Shown: positions 8,293-16,173 of the stretch, piece by piece | Layout: the number at the start of each line of letters is the position of its first letter | Numbering within the stretch: the first letter of the stretch is position 1 | Assembly: GCF_014206945.1 (NCBI RefSeq) | Contig: NZ_JACHON010000002.1 | Coordinates: 186,001-250,000 of the forward strand | DNA: 64,000 nt | Direction of reading: 5' to 3' | From: Gracilibacillus halotolerans | GTDB lineage: Bacteria > Bacillota > Bacilli > Bacillales > Amphibacillaceae | Translations under genes and position numbers: made by a program | Notes under the pieces: model-generated | What the model was told of the DNA's origin: nothing | What the model saw: only the letters and a program-made list of their open reading frames with translations | The model's database searches: none

Positions 8293-9060
8293 TTATTTCC
8301 AGGGTAGTAATTTCTTCTCCAACGCTCTCAGTAAAAGAGAGAATAAATAGCCAAAAAAGGAGATTAACAACAAACCAACAAACATTTGCGGTATTAGGAA
8401 AGCCTTATAGTTCATCCAAATTAAATATCCAATTCCACTGTTAGCTCCAATCATCTCAGCAGCGACGATGGTTAGAAGTGCAATTGCCTGCCCCATTTGA
8501 ATGCCTTCCAGCATGACTGGCATCGCACCAGGAAGAGCAATTTTAAAGAAAAAATCCTTTGCATTTGCTTGATAATTTTTTGCCACGTCCATATATATTT
8601 TATCTATGTTGCTTACACCTGCAGCAGTATTAATAACGACAGGGAAAAACACACTAATAGCAATGGTCATCATCTTTGAGAATTCCCCAATACCGAATAA
8701 AATTAATATGATAGGTAACATCGCGAGTGTAGGTATCGGCATGAAAATCATAATGATCGGTGAAAAGAAAAAGCGGAAATACCGATACATCCCCATAATT
8801 AAGCCAATAATGATTGCTGGAACGACTCCAAGAATAAATCCAAATAAAATTCTAGTTAAGCTGACAGAAACATGATCAAATAATTCACCAGACTTTGCCA
8901 TATCAATAAGTGTAGTAATAATGAGGCTGGGAGCGGGGAAAAATCTAGGGTCTATTATGGCTGTTTGCGAAAGAACCTCCCAAACAATTAACAATATAAC
9001 TGGTGATGAAATAGTGATTAGTTGTGGAATAGAAATGGATGTTTTCCATTTTGTAAACAT
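8293..9060 (-). CDS. ABC transporter permease, SsuC type
   Basis: This 255-residue inner-membrane protein has about six hydrophobic segments and the binding-protein-dependent permease EAA loop (EGIQMGQAIALLTIVAAEMIG region). It is the first gene of the three-gene importer operon. The ATG is preceded by GAGAGGGGG. A short 5' region with TATAAC/TATACT-like sequence may be the promoter; I see no TPP riboswitch, which weakens a thiamine-precursor role. Confidence 0.88.
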   Translation of the reverse strand: MFTKWKTSISIPQLITISSPVILLIVWEVLSQTAIIDPRFFPAPSLIITTLIDMAKSGELFDHVSVSLTRILFGFILGVVPAIIIGLIMGMYRYFRFFFSPIIMIFMPIPTLAMLPIILILFGIGEFSKMMTIAISVFFPVVINTAAGVSNIDKIYMDVAKNYQANAKDFFFKIALPGAMPVMLEGIQMGQAIALLTIVAAEMIGANSGIGYLIWMNYKAFLIPQMFVGLLLISFFGYLFSLLLRALEKKLLPWK

Positions 9061-9143
9061 GCAGTTAAATCCCCCTCTCTATACAGTTATAGTATGTGTT
9101 AGCCTAGAGAGGTGTGCCAGAAGAATAGGGGGGAGGAATTAAG

Positions 9144-9188
9144 AAAAGAGCAGTGACCGATGCTTGATACATGGTCACTACTCTTTTT
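9144..9188 (-). terminator. Terminator of the prs paralogue
   Basis: AAAAGAGCAGTGACC pairs with GGTCACTACTCTTTTT with one mismatch and a 14-nt loop. It starts at the stop codon of the prs paralogue and is nearly symmetrical. Confidence 0.8.
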
Positions 9189-10137
9189 AATAAAGGGAAC
9201 TCATAGATTGTTGTTCATAAAGTCGAATAATCGCTTTTGCAACAACAGGTGCTACTGTTAACTGGGTAATCTTATCGATTTTTTTATGCGGTGCCAACGG
9301 AATTGTATTTGTTACAACTAACTCCTTTATTGTAGACTGCTTCACTTTTTCAATAGCAAGATTCGACAATACAGGATGTGTTATGCATGCATAGATTTCT
9401 CTTGCTCCTTGAAGAGTCAGTGCCTCTGCTGTCGTAATAATTCGGTGTCCTGTATCAATAATATCATCAACAATGATTGCTGTTTTGTTATGTACTTCAC
9501 CGACAACTCGTATTTCTGCGACCTGATCCCTTGGTCCTCTCCGATCAATAATGGCAAGTGGAGCCTTTAATTGATTAGCAAGATTTCTGGCACGGGAAAC
9601 GCTACTATGATCAGGTGCAACAATGATGATATCTTCTAGATTTTTTGCATCTAAGTAGTTTCCGATTAGAGGTATGGCAGTAATAGGGTCTACTGGTATG
9701 TCAAAAAAGCCTTGCAACTGTGGTGCATGTAAGTCGATAGAAATAACTCTTGATGCTCCAGCCTTTTGAATTAAGTCTGCAACTAGCTTTGCAGTAATGG
9801 GTTCTCTAGACCTGGTTTTTCTATCTTGACGTGCGTAACCATAATATGGAATAACCAAATTAATGGACCGAGCTGAAGCGCGTTTTAAGGCATCCGTCAT
9901 GATGAGGAGTTCCATAATATGGTCATCAACAGGGTCAAACGTCGACTGTACGACATAAACGTCACAGCCTCGAATACTTTCATCCACATTGATGTGAATC
10001 TCTCCATCACTAAACCTTCTTACTGTACATTTACCGAGTTCAATACCAATATTTTCAGCTATTTCCTCAGCGAGTGCAGTATTTGAACTTAAGCTGAAGA
10101 CTTTAAGCTTTGAATTTTTATAGGTAGCTTCCAACAA
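9187..10137 (-). CDS. Ribose-phosphate pyrophosphokinase-like protein (divergent Prs paralogue)
   Basis: The 316-residue product has Prs length and core motifs: RFSDGEI, PYYGYARQDRKTRSREPITAKL and DLHAPQLQGFFDIP. The reaction is ribose-5-phosphate plus ATP to PRPP. Two regions depart from housekeeping Prs: the usual PDHGGVTRAR is PDHSSVSRAR, and the PRPP-loop DIIDTAGT is DIIDTGHR; the flexible loop reads RRGPRDQVAE. This looks like a secondary copy, not the main prs (which normally sits with glmU). Start: TTG at 10137 or the adjacent TTG at 10134, both after AGGAGG. It stands alone with its own terminator. Confidence 0.85.
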   Translation of the reverse strand: MLEATYKNSKLKVFSLSSNTALAEEIAENIGIELGKCTVRRFSDGEIHINVDESIRGCDVYVVQSTFDPVDDHIMELLIMTDALKRASARSINLVIPYYGYARQDRKTRSREPITAKLVADLIQKAGASRVISIDLHAPQLQGFFDIPVDPITAIPLIGNYLDAKNLEDIIIVAPDHSSVSRARNLANQLKAPLAIIDRRGPRDQVAEIRVVGEVHNKTAIIVDDIIDTGHRIITTAEALTLQGAREIYACITHPVLSNLAIEKVKQSTIKELVVTNTIPLAPHKKIDKITQLTVAPVVAKAIIRLYEQQSMSSLY

Positions 10138-10206
10138 GATGACCTCCTAGGGGTGGTATGTGTCCTTTAATATTATGACAAAAACCGCACGAACAGACAA
10201 ATAATC

Positions 10207-11331
10207 TTACTTTATTGTCTGAATTAAGGAGAATATTTGTTTTGTTTGTTCCTTCAAAAGCGGAATCGTATCTTCTAAACATTGTTCTAATGACATTGGT
10301 CGATTAGCAATACTGAAACAGCCTGCAAAAAGTTCACGTAATTTTTCTGTACCCTCTCCTAGGCTACCAGATAGTAAAACTACAGGAACTTGATAGTCGT
10401 TGCCCAAGGAAGCGATATACCCAGGTGCCTTGCCGTATAACGTTTGGAAGTCACTTTGACCTTCACCAGTAAAAATAAGATCTGCTTTCTTGACGGATGA
10501 GGATAAATCTATTGTATCTGCTACTAACTTTGCGCCAGGTACTAGCTTGCCTCCTAGTATAAGGAAAGCGAAACCTAAGCCCCCAGCAGCACCTGCGCCT
10601 GGTGTACGATGGAAATTCTGCTGAAGCTGATTTTCTACTAATTGAGCAAAATGAAATAAACGTTTGTCCAGTACTTCCATCTGGTTAGAGTTTGCCCCTT
10701 TCTGTGGTCCATATACATAACTAGCACCGTTAGGACCATTTAAGGGGTTGTCGACATCACATGCGATTTGTAATTCGATGGAGGACAATCGAGAATCTAG
10801 CGTATCTAAATTAATACGGTCCAAATTTAATAAATCTTCGCCAAATCCTTTTAATGCGTTTCCGTTTTTATCGAAAGCTTCCATACCTAAGGCCCGAAGC
10901 ATTCCTAATCCCCCGTCATTCGTTGCACTTCCTCCCAACGCAACGATAACTTTTTTACAACCTTTGTTGATGGCATCTAGGATAGCTTCACCTACTCCGT
11001 AAGATGTTGTATGATAAGGATTCCGTAAATGGTTAGGTACTTGGTCAAGGCCAGCATGCATGGCAGTTTCAACTATTGCTGTGTCGGAATGGAGTAGAGC
11101 ATAGCTAGTACTAATCGGCTCTCCTAATGGTCCCGTTGTAGTTAGGTGAATGCGCTTTCCTTTTGTGGCAGCTAAAATAGCATCAATCGTTCCCTCACCA
11201 CCATCTGCCATTGGTTTCGTAGTAATGGAAAGATGTTGCCAATCTTCTAATAGAGCTTCTCGAATTGTATTAGCTACTTGTTCTGCGGATAGACTACCTT
11301 TAAAGGAGTCAGGTGCAATAAGAATATTCAA
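10207..11331 (-). CDS. Glycerate kinase (GlxK/GarK family)
   Basis: This enzyme phosphorylates glycerate. Family marks are ILIAPDSFKGSLSA at the start, PMADGGEGT near 53, GLGGSATNDGG-type glycine-rich loop (VALGGSATNDGGLGM), and the C-terminal TGEGQSDFQT. The TTG at 11331 follows GGGGG and gives 374 residues. An ATG 39 nt upstream is unlikely because it lies right against the -10 box and lacks a ribosome site. It stands alone, with a strong promoter. Confidence 0.9.
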   Translation of the reverse strand: MNILIAPDSFKGSLSAEQVANTIREALLEDWQHLSITTKPMADGGEGTIDAILAATKGKRIHLTTTGPLGEPISTSYALLHSDTAIVETAMHAGLDQVPNHLRNPYHTTSYGVGEAILDAINKGCKKVIVALGGSATNDGGLGMLRALGMEAFDKNGNALKGFGEDLLNLDRINLDTLDSRLSSIELQIACDVDNPLNGPNGASYVYGPQKGANSNQMEVLDKRLFHFAQLVENQLQQNFHRTPGAGAAGGLGFAFLILGGKLVPGAKLVADTIDLSSSVKKADLIFTGEGQSDFQTLYGKAPGYIASLGNDYQVPVVLLSGSLGEGTEKLRELFAGCFSIANRPMSLEQCLEDTIPLLKEQTKQIFSLIQTIK

Positions 11332-11372
11332 TTTGTATCCCCCAATTGTTAATGAATTAAGTTCTACCATAA

Positions 11373-11401
11373 ATTATACTGAAAATCTTTCTTTCGTACA
11401 A
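11373..11401 (-). promoter_or_regulatory. SigA promoter of glycerate kinase gene
   Basis: On the minus strand TTGTAC is followed after exactly 17 nt by TATAAT, 42 nt before the TTG start. The spacing and hexamers are near consensus. Confidence 0.75.
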
Positions 11402-11503
11402 TATGAGAGATAGAGAGGATGATGGAAGAATCACTATGAATAAGGATGGAAAGTTATAGAAGGAAAGGATTCAATACTACTAGATAGCGATCAAAGAAAT
11501 TTT

Positions 11504-11566
11504 AAAAAATAGCGTAAGCACCAACCTAATTCCTATATTAGGAACAGGTAATCAAGGCGCATACGC
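11504..11566 (-). terminator. Long terminator of the ATP-grasp gene
   Basis: On the minus strand GCGTATGCGCC pairs with GGTGCTTACGC, enclosing a second CCTAAT/ATTAGG hairpin, followed by ATTTTTT. The structure is longer than the other terminators here. Confidence 0.8.
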
Positions 11567-11581
11567 AGTTATTCAATTTTG

Positions 11582-12550
11582 TTAGAATCTTTTTAGCATG
11601 TAATCATAATAACGCACCATAGTAACACCATTTTCATAATGGCAAGGCTCGGCTGGCGTGTTCGCTTGCCCTTTTAGGTTACGAACAATGTAGTCCATAT
11701 AGTTACATCCTAATAAATGAGCGTGTATATAGCCTGCCCCAAAACGAGGGTTTATTTCAGAGATAAAATAATGCCCATTGTATTCGAACAAATCAATATC
11801 AATAGGTCCTCTTAGCTCAGGAGAGTCTTTTAAGAAATTACGTACTAATTTTTCGAGCTCGGGGTGATGTAACGACACAGCTTTATCTGTAGCACCTTCT
11901 TTCATCTCTTTCTTTTCTTTAATAAACATGTCAACTAGCTCACCACTTATTAAATCAACATAGACATCACATCCGAATTCGCGATTCTTTAAATAGGGCT
12001 GGATTAAAAGTCTTTCGTTTGTGGAGGTAATTCTTTCTAACTCCTCTTTATTATCAACCACACAAACACCTATACTGCCATCTCCATTGGCGGGTTTGAC
12101 GATTAAGGGAAAGTCGAAATAGCCTTCCGCTAAGATGTCGAGCATTTCTTCGGTTTTCGAAAATGTTGGGACTCCAGGGTAATTTAAGTTTCGAATGTAT
12201 TGGTAAGTTTTCATTTTATCTAAACATATTTCTACCATTTCTTCTGAAGGTGTCAAAATTTTTATTCCAAGATTGTCCAAAACTGATTTATTTTTTACTA
12301 GCTTCAATACTTCCTCATCTCTGACAGGAATGATTGCATCAATATCGTGCTCTCTGCATGCTGTTAATATAGAGGCAATATAACCTTCATCTGTAAAAGG
12401 TCGTAATAGAACAAAATCATCAGCAACATATAAAGCTGCTGATAAAGGATCGGAATCCCCGGCTATGACCTTTCCTTCGTTTGATAATGCTTCTTTAAGA
12501 AATTCCACCTGTTTTACGCGTGGTCCGATGGAACAGATAAGTATGTTCAT
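11582..12550 (-). CDS. Orphan ATP-grasp ligase (CarB/PylC-like)
   Basis: This 322-residue protein has an N-terminal Rossmann-like pre-ATP-grasp domain (MNILICSIGPRVKQVEFL; AGDSDPLSAALYVAD) and an ATP-grasp domain with FPLIVKPANGDGSIGV (nucleotide-binding Lys) and FISEINPRFGAGYIHAH (metal-binding Glu and Asn). Such enzymes join a carboxylate to an amine or thiol through an acyl phosphate. It starts at ATG after GAGAGGAG. There is no neighbour with a linked function, so the substrate is unknown. Confidence 0.8.
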   Translation of the reverse strand: MNILICSIGPRVKQVEFLKEALSNEGKVIAGDSDPLSAALYVADDFVLLRPFTDEGYIASILTACREHDIDAIIPVRDEEVLKLVKNKSVLDNLGIKILTPSEEMVEICLDKMKTYQYIRNLNYPGVPTFSKTEEMLDILAEGYFDFPLIVKPANGDGSIGVCVVDNKEELERITSTNERLLIQPYLKNREFGCDVYVDLISGELVDMFIKEKKEMKEGATDKAVSLHHPELEKLVRNFLKDSPELRGPIDIDLFEYNGHYFISEINPRFGAGYIHAHLLGCNYMDYIVRNLKGQANTPAEPCHYENGVTMVRYYDYMLKRF

Positions 12551-12646
12551 GAAAAGTCTCCTCTCGAGGTACTCCTCTGTAATTTAATTGTTTACTTCTA
12601 TTTACTCGTTTTTTAAGGAGCTTAAACATTACAATTTTATATGTAG

Positions 12647-12654
12647 GATTTTTT
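12647..12654. repeat. Left 8-bp target site duplication
   Basis: GATTTTTT directly before the left inverted end is repeated exactly after the right end (15863-15870). Eight bp is the usual ISL3 duplication length. Confidence 0.75.
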
Positions 12655-12684
12655 GGGTCTTCGGAATATATTGTGGAAAAGGGC

Positions 12685-12760
12685 TTATAATTCACCCTTC
12701 TTCAATTTCTTTAGAAATATGGAAAAACGAATACCAAAGTTAACTAAATTCCATAAAGAT
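12685..12760 (-). pseudogene. C-terminal remnant of a second ISL3 transposase
   Basis: Just inside the left inverted end the minus strand encodes about 25 residues ending NFGIRFSIFLKKLKKGEL, which align with the end of the intact copy (NFGIDFTTFIKELEKGEL). The rest of this copy is missing or too degraded to recognise. It implies that two tandem IS copies once flanked the cargo. Confidence 0.65.
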
Positions 12761-13134
12761 GCTCTTTCGTTATAGATGAATTATGAAAAAAATATCCAAT
12801 ATACTTTAGAAGTTAAAAAACTATAAAAAAAGCATTTAATTTACTTTTCTATTCATCTACCCATATAGTTATAGTAAAGTTTTAGTTCAAAACCATTCTG
12901 TTGCAATACCTAATGCAATGTATAATTAGTGCGAATCTAAATATAAATTGAAAATTTGAATAAAAATTAAATAAAAAACAGTACATTATATCTATTACAT
13001 TAATGGGATTTTTTCCGATATTAAAAATAATATCTTTTTAAGGAGGGATATTACTTATAGCTTTATAATGACTATTATATTTGTTGTAGTTGTAAGTTAA
13101 TCAATTCCCAAAATTTTGAAAGGTGGTACTCAAA
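12761..13134. other. AT-rich gene-free region inside the element
   Basis: About 370 bp between the transposase remnant and the first cargo gene. It is very AT-rich, with no open frame worth calling; it probably holds the cargo promoter (TATAAT-like sequences occur near 13060) and decayed IS sequence. Confidence 0.4.
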
Positions 13135-13441
13135 ATGAAAAAAGTTTATTTTAATATTTCTTGTAACTTTATTAATGTCCCCAATTGCTATTAGTGCGGA
13201 TACGAGCACCCCGGATCAAGTAGAAGATGCCATAGAATTGCCTAGAAACGATAAGACCGATAGAACAATGCCGGAGAAGAATCACCTAAATGAAATCAAC
13301 TCAGATACTGACAGTAGAGCTTATAAAATTGAGTTAGGAATGAACCCTACAGAGAAATTAACTATTGTATCACAAAAAAACTATGACATAGTGATAACTG
13401 ATTCGAATGGTAATACTATTAAACTGCTACCGATACTTTAA
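13135..13441 (+). pseudogene. Small secreted-protein gene with a frameshift in the signal peptide
   Basis: An ATG at 13135 with a good ribosome site (AAAGGTGG) reads into a stop after about 19 codons. Removing one A from the run of six after the ATG would instead give a textbook signal peptide (MKKFILIFLVTLLMSPIAISA) in frame with the longer downstream sequence DTSTPDQVEDAIELP. The mature part would be about 80 residues, polar and acidic, ending near 13441; a second frame continues TDTLTPKITLDYKIEMK, so there may be a second shift. It could be a decayed gene, a contingency tract or a sequencing error. Function unknown. Confidence 0.5.
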
Positions 13442-13498
13442 CTCCAAAGATTACTTTAGATTATAAAATAGAGATGAAGTGAGGTTTGAAAAGGTCAA

Positions 13499-14224
13499 AT
13501 GGTCTCTAGTATTCAAAGATTACTAAATAATTATTTTGATAAAAGTAATGTCCAACAACAAAATTTCCGTAACACAGTTTCACAATCAGTAGAGAGAACT
13601 GATGGTGTTCATTCTAATAAGAATGTAGAAATATATAATCCCAAAACTAATAAAGTGAAATACAATGATAAATCTATTTCACCACGGTTACAGGTTGACA
13701 GAAATTACAATTTAACTATTGAAGAAAACAAAGTATACAGTGTGGATACAGATTATGGATTGATAAACTATCAATTTAATAATGATTCAAATTCAAGTTA
13801 CGTTCAAACACTGCATTACGATAATCAAATTAGTGATGAGAAACGTGTCCATCTAGAGAAAAACAGGCAATTTTTAACTCATTTACAGACGTTTGCAGAG
13901 ACTGGAAGAATTAATATTATGTATACTGCAAGAGAAGCTAGTGAAGTACTAGAAGGATTTAATAGATTGGGAATCAATACCGAAGAGCCTTTCACTATAA
14001 ATAATAAACCGACAAGATATAGGATCGATCCTTCTGGTGTTATTCATGAAGTTGATCTTGAGAGTAGAGGAATGAAAGAGAAGGACTGGAGAAAGTTTGG
14101 ACATGATGAAAATACTATATTTATAATTCAAGGTAAAGAGTACAAAATGGACGAGAATGGTCAACTTCCTTTACCAAAAGATTATGTCCATAAACATGAG
14201 CAAGTACAAATTATTAATAAATAA
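13499..14224 (+). CDS. Unrecognised cargo protein of the ISL3 element
   Basis: A 241-residue soluble protein, rich in Asn, Gln and charged residues, without signal peptide, membrane segment or Cys. I do not recognise a family. The N-terminal ~120 residues are low-complexity and look extended; the C-terminal part (FAETGRINIMYTAREASEVL onward, then IIQGKEYKMDENGQLPLP) looks folded. The start ATG is preceded by AAAGG. It follows the broken secreted-protein gene by 57 nt and is closed by a terminator, so the two likely formed one operon. Confidence 0.6.
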   Translation: MVSSIQRLLNNYFDKSNVQQQNFRNTVSQSVERTDGVHSNKNVEIYNPKTNKVKYNDKSISPRLQVDRNYNLTIEENKVYSVDTDYGLINYQFNNDSNSSYVQTLHYDNQISDEKRVHLEKNRQFLTHLQTFAETGRINIMYTAREASEVLEGFNRLGINTEEPFTINNKPTRYRIDPSGVIHEVDLESRGMKEKDWRKFGHDENTIFIIQGKEYKMDENGQLPLPKDYVHKHEQVQIINK

Positions 14225-14246
14225 TGTTCAGTAACATAATATTTCT

Positions 14247-14279
14247 AGCACCCTGAAATTTATATAGGGTGCTTTTTTC
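14247..14279 (+). terminator. Terminator of the cargo operon
   Basis: AGCACCCT and AGGGTGCT form a perfect 8-bp stem with an 11-nt loop and six T, ending just before the internal IS end. Confidence 0.85.
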
Positions 14280-14281
14280 TT

Positions 14282-14305
14282 GGATTTTCGGATTTATGGT
14301 GGAAC
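14282..14305. repeat. Internal (left) inverted end of the full-length ISL3 copy
   Basis: GGATTTTCGGATTTATGG is a diverged form of the outer ends, with one single-base gap. It lies at the C-terminal side of the transposase, where an ISL3 end is expected. No duplication matching the right flank adjoins it. Confidence 0.6.
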
Positions 14306-14310
14306 GGAAC

Positions 14311-15620
14311 TTATAGCTCTCCCTTTTCCAACTCCTTAATAAATGTGGTGAAGTCGATACCAAAGTTATCTGAAACGTTGTGATCTGTAACGTGGTCAAA
14401 CATATTTGGTAAAGCATCATAAAAAGCATTTTTATTAAAACGAGGTTTCCGCTTTTTATGAAGCTTTTCGTTGAATAAAATTTTTGCCCTTAAAGAATCG
14501 AAAGAATATCCTTTTCCCAGTCGTTCAACATGACGTATAATGCTATTTATAGACTCTGTATATGCGTTAGTAAGTCTTTTATCAAAGTGATTGAATATTT
14601 CTTCATTCCAATTGTCTACGGCTCTAACAAGGTCTTTATAAGCATCTTTAACATTACTGGATACACAACGCTGACGCCAATTTATATATCGTTTTTCTCC
14701 TTCTTGTGAACTTGGCGTATCCCATATCTTATAGAATTCTTCTTTGAGTTCATAGGCTTCCTTCAAATCAGGAATATTTCCAAGCCAAGTTTCTAAAAGT
14801 AGCAATTCACGGTCGATTAGATCGTGCCTGCGTTTGAGAAGTATAAACCTATCACGCATAAGTGTTCTTCTTCCTTTTGGTGTCATATTAGTTCTTAAAG
14901 ATTTCCTAACACTATCCAAGGCTTGATTTGCCATACGGACTACATGAAACTTATCTACCACCACTTTAGCGTGTGGAAGGACGATATTCACTGCATCTTT
15001 GTAAGGTTTCCACATATCCATTGTGACGTATTCGATATAAGACCTATCTTCAATCTCTAAAAGGCGTTTAATGACTATATCCTTGTTACGATCCCTTTTG
15101 ATGTCATAGATAGTTCTCCGTTCGACGTTGGTAAGTACCAGACGAGGTTTACGAATGATGTGTATTTCATCTATCCCAAGCCATTTAGGAGTCTCAAATT
15201 GGTATTCTCTTTATTTAACGCATAGTCCTTAAAGACGTTCCTAACGGTCTTCTCGTCAACACCAACGCTTTCTGCGACTTCTACAAAGGTCTTAGACATT
15301 GATTGCTCTTCAATGGATTCTAACAGCCTTCTGGTCATACTACGCTTTTCGTCAATGGATATAAGACGTTCCCAAAAGGTCGAGTCACACTCACGACACT
15401 TATAACGTCTACGGTTCAATTGTAAGCCAACTCGCTTTAAACGAATGGGCAAATCCATAATCAATTGTTTTCGTGAGCTGTGCTTATATAACTTGTCAAA
15501 ACCACATTCTGGACAACGTTCTGGAGGATAGATTGCTTCCACTTTAAACATCATATCGGTTTCATTCTCTTGTGGTGGTTCGATTGCTGTAAGATCTGGG
15601 AGGAATAATAAGTCGTTCAT
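14311..15620 (-). pseudogene. ISL3-family transposase, frameshifted
   Basis: The N-terminal half (M-N-D-L-L-F-L-P-D-L start at 15620) has the zinc-finger pairs CPECGFDKLYK and CRECDSTFWE and a helix-turn-helix; the C-terminal half has the DDE transposase region (MDMWKPYKDAV, VVDKFHVVRMANQALD) and ends LEKGEL. The frames join near 15206-15210, where the sequence reads AAAGAGAAT and a 2-nt duplication (GA) would explain the shift: without it the protein would read N-K-E-Y-Q-F-E-T-P-K-W-L-G-I-D-E-I. The enzyme is probably inactive, unless ribosomal frameshifting restores it. Confidence 0.85.
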
Positions 15621-15862
15621 ATTACACCTGAACCAACTCTGGATTTTGATAGATATTACCAATAATTTTTAAATTGCATTCAAGTGTCTTATCATCCACA
15701 TATTGTACTTCATTTGTCATATGCCAATGTGAGTACAAATTTATCCAAGCACGAAACTTAATACCAATAAAGGATAATGATATTACACTAAATAATCCGA
15801 TTTATGATTAAATTGTTGTTAAACTATTAAACTGGGTTTTCCACTATATATTCCGAAGACCC

Positions 15863-15870
15863 GATTTTTT
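15863..15870. repeat. Right 8-bp target site duplication
   Basis: GATTTTTT, identical to 12647-12654. Confidence 0.75.
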
Positions 15871-15935
15871 AATTAGAAAAAGCAATGGATACTACGGAAC
15901 TTTAAAAGTCCTATTAACGAACAGATTGTATTTGG

Positions 15936-16099
15936 CGTCAAGTAGTGTCTATCTGGAGTGAATTTATTCTATCGAGCGTCAAGTAGTGTCTATCTGGAGT
16001 GAATTCCTTCTATCGAGCGTTAAGTGATGTCTATCTGGAGTAAATTTATTCTATCGAGTGTCAAGTGGTGTCTATCTGGAGTGGTTTTATTCTATCGAA
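15936..16099. repeat. Four tandem copies of a 41-bp repeat
   Basis: Units start at 15936, 15977, 16018 and 16059 (each CGTCAAGTAGTGTCTATCTG-like and ending TTCTATCGAG). Read on the minus strand each unit is TCGATAGA, 13 nt, AGATAGA, 13 nt. The region between the IS element and ppc is otherwise gene-free. The array resembles the longer one at 46.63 kb in period and architecture. Confidence 0.85.
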
Positions 16100-16112
16100 G
16101 CATTAGCCCATT

Positions 16113-16156
16113 AAAAATAGGTACCGAACAGATTCAATAGAATCACTCGATACCTA
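16113..16156 (-). terminator. Terminator of ppc
   Basis: TAGGTATCGAGTGATTC pairs with GAATCTGTTCGGTACCTA around a TATT loop, followed by TTTTT on the minus strand. Its CGAAC/GATTC core resembles the hairpins of the dispersed gene-end repeats. Confidence 0.8.
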
Positions 16157-16173
16157 CATTTAAATTACGTATA

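Larger units (their letters stand above)
12655..15862. mobile_element. ISL3-family composite element with cargo genes
   Basis: The left end begins GGGTCTTCGGAATATAT and the right end is its inverted copy with one mismatch over about 24 bp (ending at 15862). Both are flanked by GATTTTTT, so the whole 3.2-kb block appears to have inserted as one unit. Inside are, in order, a C-terminal remnant of an ISL3 transposase, two plus-strand cargo genes with a terminator, and an internal, more diverged left end (14282) heading a full-length but frameshifted transposase. Confidence 0.75.

Noticed and set aside
9061-9143. TPP riboswitch before the SsuABC-type operon
   Set aside because: The leader is too short and lacks the conserved thi-box motifs, so a thiamine-precursor role has no support from regulation.
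14282-15862. Simple single ISL3 insertion
   Set aside because: The left end at 14282 matches poorly and has no duplication with the right flank, while the end at 12655 matches well and has a perfect duplication; the larger element explains the data better.
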